Counted from the first letter of the stretch, positions 44,207 through 56,170 are shown. The stretch: 64,000 bases of DNA from Amaurobius ferox (GCA_951213105.1 OX578138.1:89375914-89439913); one strand, 5' to 3'. Notes: generated by a model not told the origin, from the sequence alone. A program made the numbers and translations.

Positions 44207-45170
44207 TCTGATGTGGGCATAATATAATGTAATTTACTACTTTTACAGTAAAGTAAATAGGTTTTTAATATAGTAGATACTAATATTCCTTCCAAGATAT
44301 TGAATTTTCAACAATTAGTCGTCATTTTCATTGATTTAGCGTCATTTCTATCCATTTGGCAAGATTTAATTTGGCAATTAATTTGGCAAGATTAATTTGG
44401 CAATTTTCGTTAATTTGGCAACATTTCAAAAAGTCGCCAAGTTGGCGACATTCCGCCAAATTCGTCGCCAAGATCTCGACAAGCGTTATGGACGAAGAAA
44501 TAAGTTATTCTTTCAGCAGATAAATGACTATTAGCGTTCAAATACAAAAGTATTACCCAAAGTATATTTTTCATGAATGGAACGAGCTAGATCCACGAGA
44601 ATGATGTCATCCAATTTATCGCATGGTATTACATATGAAAAGTGAACATGTTTCTCAATAGTAATTTTTTTTTATTTTATATGACTTTTTGATAATTTTT
44701 ATAAAAAATGTGCAATATCTCGAGAACGGTTCATATTAGCGTTCTGAAATTTACGTCAATCGTTTTCTAATGAAAAATTACATAAGAAATGTCTATTTGC
44801 GTAACTTTATTAGTGGTTTTGAATTTTTGACGATTTTTTCAAAATTTCATTCGAAAATTTAGGGGGGTTCCGAACATTCGATTGCGTATAAAAACAATAG
44901 GCTTCCAGTGTTTACGGATTGTGATTTTTGAACCAAATTTGGTTTAAATCGGTCCATTCGTTCGTCAGTTATCGCCTCCACAGACTCACTGACACACACA
45001 CACGCACACACATACTTTCACACACACACACACACACACACAGACATCACTTCAAAAATGTTTGATTCGTGATCAGGGATGCTTGAAACGTGCTCTTCCG
45101 TCGAAAACTCGAATTCGAATTTTCTTTCCCGTCACAATATTTTCCTTATGCATTATGTATATAAGGAAAT
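44207..45170 (+). mobile_element. Family A element, full ends
   Basis: The head TCTGATGTGGGCAT lacks the ACATGACTTTCC portion. The box region 44340-44490 is expanded by repeated AATTTGGCAA words. ACAC tracts 44993-45042. Tail hairpin slightly damaged at its right arm (GGAAAT in place of GGAAAGT). Confidence 0.88.
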
Positions 45171-45249
45171 ACCTCCAGTTACCAAATGAGAATGAAAATT
45201 GAATTTAAATTGAATTAAATTTAATTAAAATAAAGAGAACGTGGATATA

Positions 45250-45329
45250 TATATATAAGTCTGCAATTAAAATAATAATTACACCCATATTATATGCAGA
45301 TATCACGTGCCCCACTTCAAAATAAAAAA
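45250..45329 (-). mobile_element. Small family C fragment used as target by family A
   Basis: AATAATAATTACACCCATAT, ATCACGTGCCCCACTTC and AAAATAAAA match the family C middle in minus orientation. Family A starts directly in its A-run. Confidence 0.65.
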
Positions 45330-46271
45330 TCTGATGTGGGCAACACAAGACTTTCCTTATATAACGTAATGGATTTACCACTTTTACAGTAAAATAAATA
45401 GGTTTTTCTTATAGTAGATACTAATATTCTTTCCAAGATATCGAATTTTCGACAATTAGTCGTCGTTTCATTGATTTAGCGTCATTTTTATCCATTTGGC
45501 GAGATTTTCGTTAATTTGTCAACATTTCAAAAAGTCGCCAAATTGGCGACATTCCCCCAAAATTCGTCGCCAAAATCTCGCCAAGCATAGTGGACAAAGA
45601 AATAAGTTATTCTTACAGCAGATAAATGACTATTGGCGTTCAAATACAAAAGTATTACTCAAAGTATCTTTTTTCATGAATGGAACGAGCTAGATCCACG
45701 AGAATGATGTCACCCAATATATCGCATGGTATTACTAAAAAGTGAACATGTCTCTCAAGAGGAAATATTTTTTTTTATTTTATATGACTTTCTGATAATT
45801 TTTTTGAAAAATGTGCAATATCTCGAGAACGGTTCATGTTAGCGTACTAAAATTTATGTCAATCGTTTTCTAATGAAAAATTACATAAGAAATGTGTATA
45901 TGCGCAACTTTATTAGTGCTTTTGATTTTTTGACTATTTTTTCAAAATTTCATTTGAAAATTTAGGGGTGTTTTTAACATTCGATTGTGTATAAAAACAA
46001 TAGGCTTCCAGTGTTTACGGATTGTGATTTTTGTACCAAATTTGGTTCGAATCGGTCTATTCGTTTGTCAGTTATCGTCTTCACAGACTCTCACATACAC
46101 ACACACACATACTTTCACACACACGCACACACACACACACAGACATCACTTCAAAAATGTTTGATTCGTGATCAGGGATGCTTGAAACGTGCTCTCCCGT
46201 CGAAAACTCGATTTCGAATTTTCGACCCCGTCACAATACATTCCTTATACATTATGTATATAAGGAAAGTA
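45330..46271 (+). mobile_element. Family A element, full ends
   Basis: Head TCTGATGTGGGCAACACAAG, box cluster 45500-45590, CTCGAGAACGGTTCATG near 45821, ACAC tracts 46094-46141, tail hairpin to 46271 with one change (ATACATTCC). Confidence 0.9.
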
Positions 46272-47146
46272 ATAGGATTTTCTTATAGTAGATACTAATA
46301 TTTCCAAGATATTGAATTTTCGACAATTAGTCGTCATTTTCATTGATTTAATTAATTTGGCAATTTTCATTAATTTGGCAACATTTCAAAAAAGTCGCCA
46401 AGTTGGCGACATTCCGCCAAATTTGTCGCCAAAATCTCGCCAAGCGTTATGCACTAAGAAAAAAGTTATTCTTACAGCAGATAAATGACTATTGGCGTTC
46501 TAATACAAAAGTATTATTCAAAGTATATTTTTTCATGAATGGAACGAGCTAGATCCACGAGAATGATGTCACTCAATTTATCGCATGGTATTACATATGA
46601 AAAGTGAACATGTTTCTCAATAGGAATTTTTTTTTTATGTGACTTTTTCATAACTTTTTTGAAAAATGTTCAATATCTCGAGAACAGTTCATGTTAGCGT
46701 TCTAAAATTTATGCCAATCGTTTTCTAATGAAAAATTACATAAGAAATGTCTATTTGCGTAACCTTATTAGCGGTTTTGATTTTTTGACGATTTTTTCAA
46801 AATTTCATTCGAAAATTCAGGGGGGTTCTGAACATTCGATCACGTATAAAAACAATAGGCTTCTAGTGTTTACGGATTGTGATTTTTGTACCAAATTTGG
46901 TTCGAATCGGTCCATTCGTTCGTCAGTTATCGTCTCCACAGACTCACTGACACACACACACACACACACATACTTTCACACACACGCACACACACACACA
47001 CACATACACACACACTGACATCACTTCAAAAATGTTTGATTCGTGATCAGGGATGCTTGAAACGTGCTCTCCCGTCGAAAACTCGAATTCGAATTTTCGA
47101 CCCCGTCACAATACTTTCCTTATACATTATGTATATAAGGAAAGTA
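46272..47146 (+). mobile_element. Family A element lacking the head, directly after another tail
   Basis: It starts right after the preceding hairpin, with TAGGATTTTCTTATAGTAG, i.e. about 60 bases inside the family, and continues to a complete tail at 47146. It therefore forms a head-to-tail pair with the previous copy, minus the head of the second unit. ACAC tracts 46950-47014. The longest open frame here (127 codons, from 46886) is a shadow. Confidence 0.9.
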
Positions 47147-47148
47147 AT

Positions 47149-47597
47149 AAAAATATTTCCTATTGAGAAATATGTTCACTTTATATATGTAATACCATGC
47201 GATAAATTTGGTGACATCATTCTCGTGGATCTAACTCGTTCCATTCATGAAAAAAGATACTTTGAGTAATACTTTTGTATTTGAACGCCAATAGTCATTT
47301 ATCTGCTGAAAGAATAACTTATTTCTCCGTCCATAACGCATGGCCAGATTTTGTCGACGAATTTGGCGGAATGTCGCCAACTTGGCGATATTTTTTATTG
47401 TTGCCAAATTAACAAAAATCTCGCCAAATTGATACAAATGACGCTAAATCAATGAAAATGACGTCTAATTGAAGAAAATTCAATATCATTGAAAGAATAT
47501 AAGTACCTACTATAGAAAATAACGTTTTTTTTAGCTGTAAAACTAGTAAATTCATTGCATTATATAAGGAAAGTCATGTGTTGCCCACATCAGATTT
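47149..47597 (-). mobile_element. Family A element, head half
   Basis: Starts mid-family (AAAATATTTCCTATTGAG) and runs in minus orientation to the head, which reads TATAAGGAAAGTCATGTG, then TTGCCCACATCAGATT at 47597. With the plus-strand tail before it, it forms an inverted arrangement. Confidence 0.88.
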
Positions 47598-48442
47598 TTT
47601 TTTCAGAATCGTACCAAATTAAATCAGAACAACAATATCCCACAAGCTAATTCTCTGTCAAAATTTGTTTAATGTGGTCAATTAGTTTGTAAGCTAGAGT
47701 AGGCACACACGATTTTAACGGACCATTTGGATAAAAAAGGCAAGTTCTTTTCTTCCGAATCTGACCAAAATCTAATCAGCACCAGAAGAACCTACAAGTG
47801 ACTTTTACACCAAATTTTGTGAAATTTGTTCAATTAGTTCTTTTAGCAAGATTGGATAAATAAGATTTTTGCAGCCCATTTCTCAAAAAAAGGCGCGTTA
47901 TTTTATCCCGAATCGTACCAATATCTAAGCATTACCAGAGTCACCCAAGGTGACTTACATATAAAATTTAATAAAATTTGATCAATTAGTTTTGAGTTAG
48001 AGTGTATACAAATATTACACAGGCCGACACACAAATACAGAAAACCACAGACACTCAGACATACAGACCACCAAAACCAGAGACACACAGAAACACATAT
48101 ACAAACGTCACTCTAAAAATAGTTTTTAGTATTATGGAAGTCACAAAACATGTAGATTCGTCAAAAACTTATTTTACTCTGAAATGTACCAAAATCTAAC
48201 CAGCACCAAGGTCACCCACAAGAAACTAACCTGTAAAATTTTGTAAAATTTGTTCAATTAGTTTAAGAGTTTGCATGTATAAATACAATGCATAGACATA
48301 CATAAATAGACGTCACGCTAAAAATAGTCTTTTCGTGTTCTAGAGGTATCGAAACGTGTAGATCCGTCGAAAACCGTAGTTGCGATTTCCGACAAGATTT
48401 CGATACTTTCCCTATACAATACCGTGTATTGCAGAGAAAGTA
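47598..48442 (+). mobile_element. Family B element lacking the head
   Basis: Begins in the GAATCGTACCAAATTAAATC module and repeats that module about four times to 48250. Then come a short ACAGACACTCAGACATACAG tract, AGTCTTTTCGTGTTCTAGAG and the tail hairpin (TACTTTCCCTATACAATACC...TGCAGAGAAAGTA). The head is missing at the T-run where family A joins. Confidence 0.85.
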
Positions 48443-48615
48443 AAAATATGATATGGGCAGCACATGACTTTAACTGCAGACTCATTTTCACGTTTTCTTT
48501 ATTTCTTCAATAATGCATTAAATTGAGTTTAATTGCACAAAATAACACCCATAACTATTTTAAATTACACTGAATTTGCTCCTTTAATTCAATTTTCGTC
48601 TTAATTGGGTAACTG

Positions 48616-49000
48616 TGTAAAGGCACCAAAATGAACACTCAGGCATCTTTTGATAAAATCAACAATTTCATTCTTAAACTGTAGAATTCATGAAAATAAA
48701 CTTCATTAATGCAATTTACACATAATAAATCAGCACGCACATGGTCCGCCTTTTAAACATATCATCTGCATCGCCACAGACAACATTCTAAGTCGTACCA
48801 ACTCCTATCATCTCGATCTCGTCCAACCATCTCTCGTACTTCGCAATTCGCCTTTATATAACCTGGTTGCCAGGTCCACTTACAGTCCGCAATCTACGCG
48901 GCGAATTCGAATCATTATTTAAATTTAGAGTCTTATTTCCCCGGATAAGACACTGCTTGAAAAATTTAGCTGTAGAGAATAGGAATAGTTAATCCCCACA
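48616..49000 (+). mobile_element. Solo LTR, 385 bp, with 4-bp target duplication
   Basis: The segment starts TGTAAAGGCACC and ends CCCCACA, with ACTG directly before (48612-48615) and directly after (49001-49004). Removing it restores the expected family B sequence. It contains a TATA-like TTTATATAACC near 48853 and is richer in C than its surroundings. The size, TG...CA ends and short duplication fit an LTR retrotransposon solo LTR (Gypsy or BEL type not decided). Orientation from the TATA box is tentative. Confidence 0.82.
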
Positions 49001-49160
49001 ACTGGACTTCAAAGGTAGAGTAGCGAAAATGTGATAAAAGGAAAGTGTCTGGAGAACGGCTAGACCTACATTAATGTGATTGATCTTATTCTTTATATCG
49101 TCAAAAAGTACCTATAAAACAATCATTGATTTGATATGCATATTTGAGTACACGTAATAT

Positions 49161-49311
49161 TACTTTCCTTATATACATAATGTATATAAGAAAAGTATTG
49201 TGACGGGGTCGAAAATTCGAATTCGAGTTTCCGACGGGAGAGCACGTTTCAAGCATCACTGATCACGAATCAAATATTTTTGAGGTGATGTCTGTGTGGG
49301 TGTGTGTGAAA

Positions 49312-49343
<32 letters not shown>

Positions 49344-50104
49344 CAGTGAGTCTGTGGAAACGATATCTCACGAAAGAATGAAGCGATTTGAATCGAATGA
49401 AATTTGGTACAAAAATCATAATCCGTGAATACGGGAAGCCTATTGCTTTTAAATGCAATCGAATGTTCAGAACCCCCTAAATTTTAGAGTAAAATTTTGA
49501 AAAAAATCATCAAAAAATCAAAACCTTTAAGAAAGTTACGAAAATAGACATTTCTTATATAATTTTTTATTAGAAAACGATTGACATAAACCTTAGAGCG
49601 CTAGCATGAACCGTTCTCGAGATATTGCACATTTTTCAAATAAACGTATCAAAAATTACCGTAAATAAAAAAAAATATTAACTGTTGAGACACATGTTCA
49701 GTTTTTATATGTAATATCATGCGATAAATTTGGTGACATCATTCTCGTGGATCTAGTTCTCTCCATTCTTGAGAAAATATACTTTGAGTAATACTTTTCT
49801 ATTTGAACGCCAATAGTCATTTTAAGTTATTTCTTCGTCCATAACGCTCGGCGAGATTTTGACGATGAAATTGGTGGAATGTCGCCAACTTGGCGACTTT
49901 TTGAAATGTTTCCAAGTTAACGAAAATCTCGCCAAATGGATAAAATTGACGATAAATCAATGAAAATGACAACTAATTGTCGAAAATTCAATATCTTGGA
50001 AAGAATATAAATATCTGCTATAAGAAAACCCTATTTTCTTACTGTAAAAGTAGTAAATTCATTGAATTATATAATGGGGAGTCATGTGATGCCCACATCA
50101 GATT
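49161..50104 (-). mobile_element. Family A element, full ends, inside family B
   Basis: Tail hairpin at 49161, TG tracts 49291-49345, CTCGAGATATTGCAC near 49617, box cluster 49850-49945, head at the right end (GTCATGTGATGCCCACATCA, then GATT). It sits in the T/A-rich target GTA[...]TTTTATTTTAG of family B. Confidence 0.92.
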
Positions 50105-50620
50105 TTTTTATTTTAGATATTGACGATTTTTGAGGGCCATTTCGAAAAAAAAATGACAGTTTTTTTTTTCGAATCAAACTAAATTATAAGCAGCACCAGG
50201 ATAACCCACCAGTGACTTATCTGCGAAATTTTGTCAAATTTGATGTGTTAATTTTTCAGCTAGAGTGGTTCAGCTAGAGTTCAGCTAGAGTGATTATAAT
50301 TTTTGAGGGGTCATTTAAAAAAAAATGCATGTTCTTTTATCCCGACTCATACCAAAATCTAATCAGTACCAGGGTCACCCACAAGTGACTTATTTATAAA
50401 ATTGTTTAAAATTTGGCCTATTACATGTTGAGTTTAGGTGCATACAAAGATTAGAAAAGCAGGTACACAGACTTGTAGAATCACAGACATCAAGCTAAAA
50501 ATAGTTTATTCGTATTCTAGAGGTGACAAAACGTGTAGATTAGTTAAAAAGACAAGTTGAGATTTTCGAGATGATTCTGTTTTCCTTATATATTACCGTG
50601 TATTGCAGGGAAAGTACATA

Positions 50621-52020
50621 TTTGATGTGTGCAGCACATGAATTTGCTACAAATTCATATCAATATTTTAATTTTTACATTTCTTGTATACATAATGTAT
50701 AAGGAAAGTTTTGTGACCGGGTCGAAAATTCGAATTCGAGTTTTCGACGGGAAAGCACGTTTCAAGCATCCCTGATCACGAATCAAACATTTTTGAAGTG
50801 ATGTCTCTGTGTGTGTGTATGTGTGTGTGCCAGTGAGTCTGTGGAGACGATAACTGACGAACGAATGGGCCGATTCGAACGAAATTTGGTACAGAAATCG
50901 CAATTCGTAAACACTGGAAGCTTGTTGTTTTCATACGCAATCGAATGTTCATAACCCCACAAAATTTTCGAGTGAAATTTTGAAAAATTCGTCAAAAATC
51001 AATACCGCTAATAAAGTTACGCAAATAGTCATTTCTCATGTCATTTTTCATTAGAAAACGATTGCCATAAATTTTAGAACGCTAACATGAACCGTTCTTG
51101 AGATATTGCACATTTTTCAAAAAAATTATCAAAAAGTTATATAAAATAAAAAAAAAAAATATTTTCTATAGAGAAACATGTTTACTTTTCATATATAATA
51201 CCATGCGATAAATTTGGTGACATTATTCTCGTGGATCTAGCTCGTTCCATTCATGAAAAGAGAGACTTTGAGTAATACTTTCGTATTTGAACGCCAATAA
51301 ATAGTGTAAGAATAACTTATTTCTCCGTCCATAACGCTTGGCGAGATTTTGGCGACTTATTTCGCGGAATATCGCCAACTTGGCCACATTTTTAATTGTT
51401 GCTGAATTGACAAAAATCTCGCCAAATTGATAAAAATGCCACTAAATTAATGAAAATAACACTAATTGGAAAAAATTCAATATCTTGGAAAGAATATAAG
51501 TATCTACTATAAGAATAACATTTTTTTAAACTCTAAAAGTGGTAAAGTCATTGCATTATATAAGGAAAGTCATGTGTTACCCACATCAGATTTTTTATTT
51601 CACGATTGTTCAAATTTTGTTTAATTGCATAAAATAGCATGGGTGCTTCTGTTATATTATATCTAATTTGCAGTTTTAATGCGTGTTATTTTCATTTGGC
51701 AACTTAATGCACTTCAATATCTTCAGAACTTCAAAATACTAATATTCTAAAATATATCGCGAGCAGTTAATTAAAAATCATGGGGTCAGCTTCATTCTCT
51801 GTGATGTAAAAAATTACACGTGAAGCAATTACCTAATTAATATATTTCAACAATGTTAGTCATTTGTTTCACATTTTTAAGATCTTTACTGGCTATTTTG
51901 AAAAAAGTCGGTTATATTTTCCCGAATCACGCCGAAGTCTAATGGCTATCATAATAATCCTCAAGAAACATAACTACTAAATGTTAATACACTTCATTAC
52001 ATAGATTTTTCTGTTTTCTA
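50621..52020 (+). mobile_element. Family B-variant element with nested family A
   Basis: Head TTTGATGTGTGCAGCACATG begins about 4 bases after the previous tail, giving a third family B unit in a row. After the family A insertion (50676-51592) it continues as in the copies at 37.8 and 38.2 kb: TTTAATTGCATAAAATAGCA, TTTCATTTGGCAACTTAAT, ATCATGGGGTCAGC. Confidence 0.75.
50676..51592 (-). mobile_element. Family A element, full ends, inside a family B variant
   Basis: Tail hairpin from about 50676 (TACATTTCTTGTATACATAA, one arm changed), a short TGTGTGTGTATGTG tract, GACGAACGAATGGGCCGATT, CTTGAGATATTGCAC, box cluster 51330-51440, head ending GTGTTACCCACATCAGATT. Confidence 0.9.
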
Positions 52021-52495
52021 ATTAAAAAGAATACGTATATATCTCTATAATAATCCATCTAAGAGTAATGGTGTTGATATCAATTTTTCACTATCAAAAA
52101 TTGCATATAAAACATGCATTTTATTGATACACCTGTAGTATTTTATTTTAGATATTGACGACTCTTGCTGGCCATTTTGCAAGAAAAATGCATGTTATTT
52201 TCTTTTCAAATCGTGATAAAATCTAATCAGCACCAAGGGAACACACAAGCAATTTACCTACTAAACTTTGTGAAATTCGGTTTTTAGTGTCTCAGCTAGA
52301 GTGAATACATATAATTCTTGTGGGCCATTTCGCAAAAAAAGCAGTTTTCTGTATTTCGATTCGTATCAAAATCTAATCAGCAGCAGAGAAACTCACAAGT
52401 GAATTAGCTACCAAATTTTATGTAATTTGTCAATTCGTTTTTGAGTTTGAGCGGATGCATACAATTTTTGCGGCCCATTTTGCCAAAAAAGAAAA
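52021..52495 (+). mobile_element. Family B interior
   Basis: TAATGGTGTTGATATC, TTTATTTTAGATATTGACG, then two copies of the AATCGT-ATAAAATCTAATCAG module and the GTGAAATTCGG word. No tail hairpin; it runs into family C. Confidence 0.75.
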
Positions 52496-52524
52496 ATGCT
52501 GGTTGATGTAGGATGTGCAAAAAA

Positions 52525-53027
52525 TATATAGGATGAGATGTACAATAATTGCTGAATTTCTTTAACGCAAATTTATTCAGCTCTGGAGTCTGCAATATAG
52601 CTCAAATGAATGAAACATTGATTGGATTTACACAGAGAAGTAGGCGATTTTATAGAAGACTTTTTGAATGAAGTTTTAAACATAGAGTTAAATTACTTTT
52701 ACCTCCATGGTTTCAAGTTTTAAAGTAAAATAAATTATTGTAGTATTGTGATGAATGAACGGAAGCGAATAAAAGTGTATAAATGAAATATTTATCGCTT
52801 TTACTTAGAGAGCCAGGAGATTTATATGTCAATGACGTCATTTGAATAAAGCTCATTTTCTTCGATGAAGTTTCAAGTTTTCAAATATAATAAATTATTG
52901 TAACATTGAGATAATTTAAAAATATTACCGCTGAATGTATCGCATTTTAGAGATGTTTAAATAAAATTGTGTTTCAGTTGGAAAGAGTTTCATAATCAAT
53001 GCTTTATGCATGATTGAACTTTCTTGA
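52525..53027 (-). mobile_element. Family C element, head half
   Basis: Minus orientation: ATAATTGCTGAATTTCTTTA, GCTCTGGAGTCTGCAATATA, CTCCATGGTTTCAAG, GAGAGCCAGGAGATTTATAT, GGAAAGAGTTTCATAATC, GCATGATTGAACTTTCTTG. Confidence 0.88.
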
Positions 53028-53726
53028 TATTATTATTGCCGTTTTATGCAATCTTTATTGATAGACCTTTACTGCCACCTTTATTGATGGAATTTTATTG
53101 ACATAACCCTTTATTGACAGAACTATGCGACTTTAGAGTAATATTCTAGACTAAAATAAGCCATTCCAAAATGTTATCTGAAATTCGTTTAACGTTTGTA
53201 GTTTTACAAATACATGTATAAAGAATATAGCTTAAAATCCTTCGTGTAATAGTGTCTTGAAATGCCCACTCCCGGTGATATCGCCGTGACACTAAATCTG
53301 AATGAGGAATGAGACGCATCACCCTGCACACACACCTTAAGAATGAATCACCTGCAGACTTAGATTCACCTTTGCGATTTACCTTTGATCTGTACCTACT
53401 GACCGCTTTCTATTCCTTGGAACAGCGTATTAGGATATACCGAAGCACCCAGCTGCCGTATGACAGAAGTAGTTAAAAGTCATTCGAGAGGATAATAATT
53501 TATAAACTAACTGGTAGTGTGCTTAACATTGTGTCTAACTAAAATGGTGTTAACGTTATTCAAATATTCCAATATGTTAAATGGCCATATTGCGAAAAAT
53601 ATGAAATTGGGGCAAACCGTAAAAGGACATGATTGAAACATAAAGCAAAAGTTTTCGACGGATATGATCGAAGAGTTTAAATACTCGTAATCAGTAGTAA
53701 TTAGTAATTTATCAAATTTAGTTTGT

Positions 53727-53764
<38 letters not shown>

Positions 53765-54210
53765 CATCTGTCTCATCTTCTGGAACAACACTCTTGCCGC
53801 AAACTCAAATCTGTTATGGAACGAAATTTTCAGTTGTTATATCAAGCGAATACTGACTGGATTTGATTTCTCGTCATATCGGAGGCTGCTGATTGGCTGC
53901 CGACTTCGTTATTTTTACAGAAAAATTCTGGCTACCCTAAAGAAAACTGCTGCCTGTGAGAATAAAACTTTCAATACTTACTGTAAGAAATCGGGCATAT
54001 GAAAATTACGGGACTACAATTGTCAAAATCAAAATACACTTTGTGTGAAGGATAAGAGAAACTTGAGCAACGTCTATAAGCCCTATAAGCCCTATAAGCC
54101 TTATGAATTTTCCCGATTTTTGTGTTCTAATTCTTTGCGGCTCTTATGTGCTGTTTTAACCTATTTTTCGTCTTGTTGGGACTCATTTATTCTTAATTGG
54201 ACTAGACATG
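53028..54210. other. Unassigned sequence with a (TA) microsatellite
   Basis: (TA)16-17 at 53728-53761. A four-fold 9-base repeat of CCCTATAAG type at 54078-54110. Frames at 53507-53791 (minus), 53760-54002 and 54045-54233 (plus) show no recognised domain. Confidence 0.45.
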
Positions 54211-54369
54211 TCGGAATATTTCTGGTGTGTTAATTTTCTCGCTTTGGATTTGCAGGACTGTTATTGCTGCTTTATGAATGGTTCTTTCTTAATCCGAGGC
54301 TTGGGTCCCTCTGTCCCTCCCTTTTTCACCCATTCCTCTTTTGAACTTCGGGTTTGTTGGTTCCCTTGT

Positions 54370-54440
54370 ACTGACGAAGGGGATTTGAGCGTATCCTCAA
54401 GACAGCTGTATGCTGCATTATTCTATTATATAAACTTATA
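54370..54440 (+). ncRNA. Hammerhead-ribozyme-like motif (degenerate)
   Basis: CTGACGA is followed by GGGGAT, a TTGAGCGT loop and ATCCTC, which can pair as a six-base stem. AAGAC then stands where a hammerhead has GAAAC, and CAGC-TGTAT-GCTG forms a second small hairpin. Hammerhead motifs of this minimal type are known in Penelope-like retroelements. The core GAAA is altered, so this copy should be inactive. The assignment is tentative. Confidence 0.3.
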
Positions 54441-54856
54441 TACGTAGCTCAAATTTTCCTTAAGACAACATTTGTTTTGAGGACATTTTATAATCTCTTC
54501 TTCTGTCCCAAATACAGTGTCTTCTCTTAACAATTGCTAAGGAAGAACATACAGAGAGTGTTCACACATTTCTGTAACGATTTTGACATTCTCCATGAAT
54601 TAAATTTAAGTAAAAAAATAAAAACCTGACGGGCATCAAGTCGGGATTGGGTTTATTTATCGTGTGCATCATTAAAAATACCCCATGCTTTAAAATGTCG
54701 CTAGAAAATAAAGAATGGATCGAAGGATATATATTTGCGCTTTCCGAAGAGAAACACTCCTATTACATTATAATACTCTGATTCGATTATTAACAAAAGA
54801 ACGTGAAATACATGGTTTTAATATTTCTACACGTAAATTAAGTGACATAATTAATA
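54441..54856. other. Unassigned sequence
   Basis: No gene recognised. The frame at 54715-54960 runs into the family C head and is a shadow. Confidence 0.4.
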
Positions 54857-56170
54857 AACAAGAAAGATCAAACATGCTTAAAGCATTGATTATGAAGCAC
54901 TTTACAACTTCAATGCAATTTTATTTAAACAAGTCTAAAATGCAATACATTCCTCGGTAATATTTTAAAACTCTTCATAATACTGCATTAATTTATTATA
55001 TTTGAAAACTTAAACATTCATCGAAAAAAATGAACATCATTCAAATGACGGCATTGAAATATAAATTGCCTGGTTTAAACATCTCTAAAATGCGATGCAT
55101 TCATCGGTAATATTTTTAAAACTATCATAATACTACGATAATTTATTATATTTGAAAACTTCATCGAAAACAACTGAAATTCATTCAAAAGACGTCATAG
55201 AAAAAATAACACGCCTGGATCTATTTATAGAAACTGCATTTTACTCATAACTTTTCCCCATTCATTTCATTCATCACAATACTATAATAATTTATTTTAT
55301 TTAAAGATTAAGACCATGGAGCTACAAGTACTTAAACTCTATGCTTAAAACTTCAACGAAAAAAATCGTCCTTCTCTTTGTAAAATCAATGAATATTTCA
55401 TTCATATCAGCTATGCAGACTCCATGGACTAAATAATTTTGTGTTAGAGAAATACAACACTTCCAATACAACTCACTCTACATATTTTGCTGTTTACATT
55501 TTACATAAGTAAAAAATAGGCTTCGTTGTAGAAATATTCAAATTTGGATGATCATTTAAACTCAAATATATTGTAATTGCGTTGTTTCAGTATGTAGATG
55601 CACATAATTTAAGCAAAATAAAGTGGTTTTAGGACGGATAAAGCACTCAATATGAATTAAAAAGGAATTGAAAAAATCACGATTTTGAGACAAGATGGAT
55701 GCCATATATCATTTTGAAGTGGGTCATGTGATCTTTTCATATCATGGTCACGTGATGGCTTCATATAAGTAGTGTAATTATTATTTAAATTTTTATTTAA
55801 AAAACTACTAAATCTATTTCGCTGAATTTTTTTTTATATATTTTATAGAACAATTTGAATATTACTTAAAATTTTCGAAGCAATTTGTGAATTTTAAATC
55901 CGCTTAAAAAATGTTTGAAAAATTAGGTCCCATAGGGCTCAATGTATTTTATTTTTTCAACCCGGGTTCAATCCAAAACTAATTGGGTGATATTATTCAT
56001 TTATATTCCCATAGGTCCTACAGACCGTCTGAACAACATACAAAATTTCATTTTGACTAAGTCAGTTTTACGGCAGTTATCGTGCTAACGGACAGACAGA
56101 CAGACAGATAGAAAGACAGACAGAATGAACAAAGTCATAAACACTTTTCAACTTTGTTGTAAAGTGTTTT
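54857..56170 (+). mobile_element. Family C element, full length (~1.3 kb), with internal duplication
   Basis: Head AACAAGAAAGATCAAACATG at 54857. The head-proximal unit with CATTCCTCGGTAATATTTTA and ATTTATTATATTTGAAAAC is duplicated at about 55080-55160. CACGTGATGGCTTCATAT is partly duplicated at 55735-55765. A GACAGACAGACAGATAGAAA tract follows, then the terminal hairpin CACTTTTCAACTTTGTTG and AAAGTGTTT at 56170. Confidence 0.92.

Larger units (their letters stand above)
48447..50616 (+). mobile_element. Family B element with nested solo LTR and family A
   Basis: Its head (TGATATGGGCAGCACATG, then ACTTT) begins 4-5 bases after the preceding family B tail. The copy is interrupted by a 385-bp LTR (48616-49000) and by a minus-strand family A (49161-50104). 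It resumes at TTATTTTAGATATTGACG and ends with the hairpin (TTTCCTTATATATTACC...TGCAGGGAAAGTA) at 50616. Confidence 0.88.

Noticed and set aside
46886..47269. 127-codon open frame, and similar frames at 11258, 39232, 41008, 45987 and 46728
   Set aside because: They all lie across the family A tail and its AC microsatellite (His-Thr repeats, then a recurring RDQGCLKRA-like phrase). The same peptide appears in every copy only because the DNA repeat is the same; frames are cut at different places and have no proper start or domain.
54870..54960. Shared peptide ending QYIPR at the end of two frames (54715-54960 and 56276-56590)
   Set aside because: It is the translation of the non-coding family C head in both places. 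Only the upstream part of the second frame (56207-56485) is transposase.
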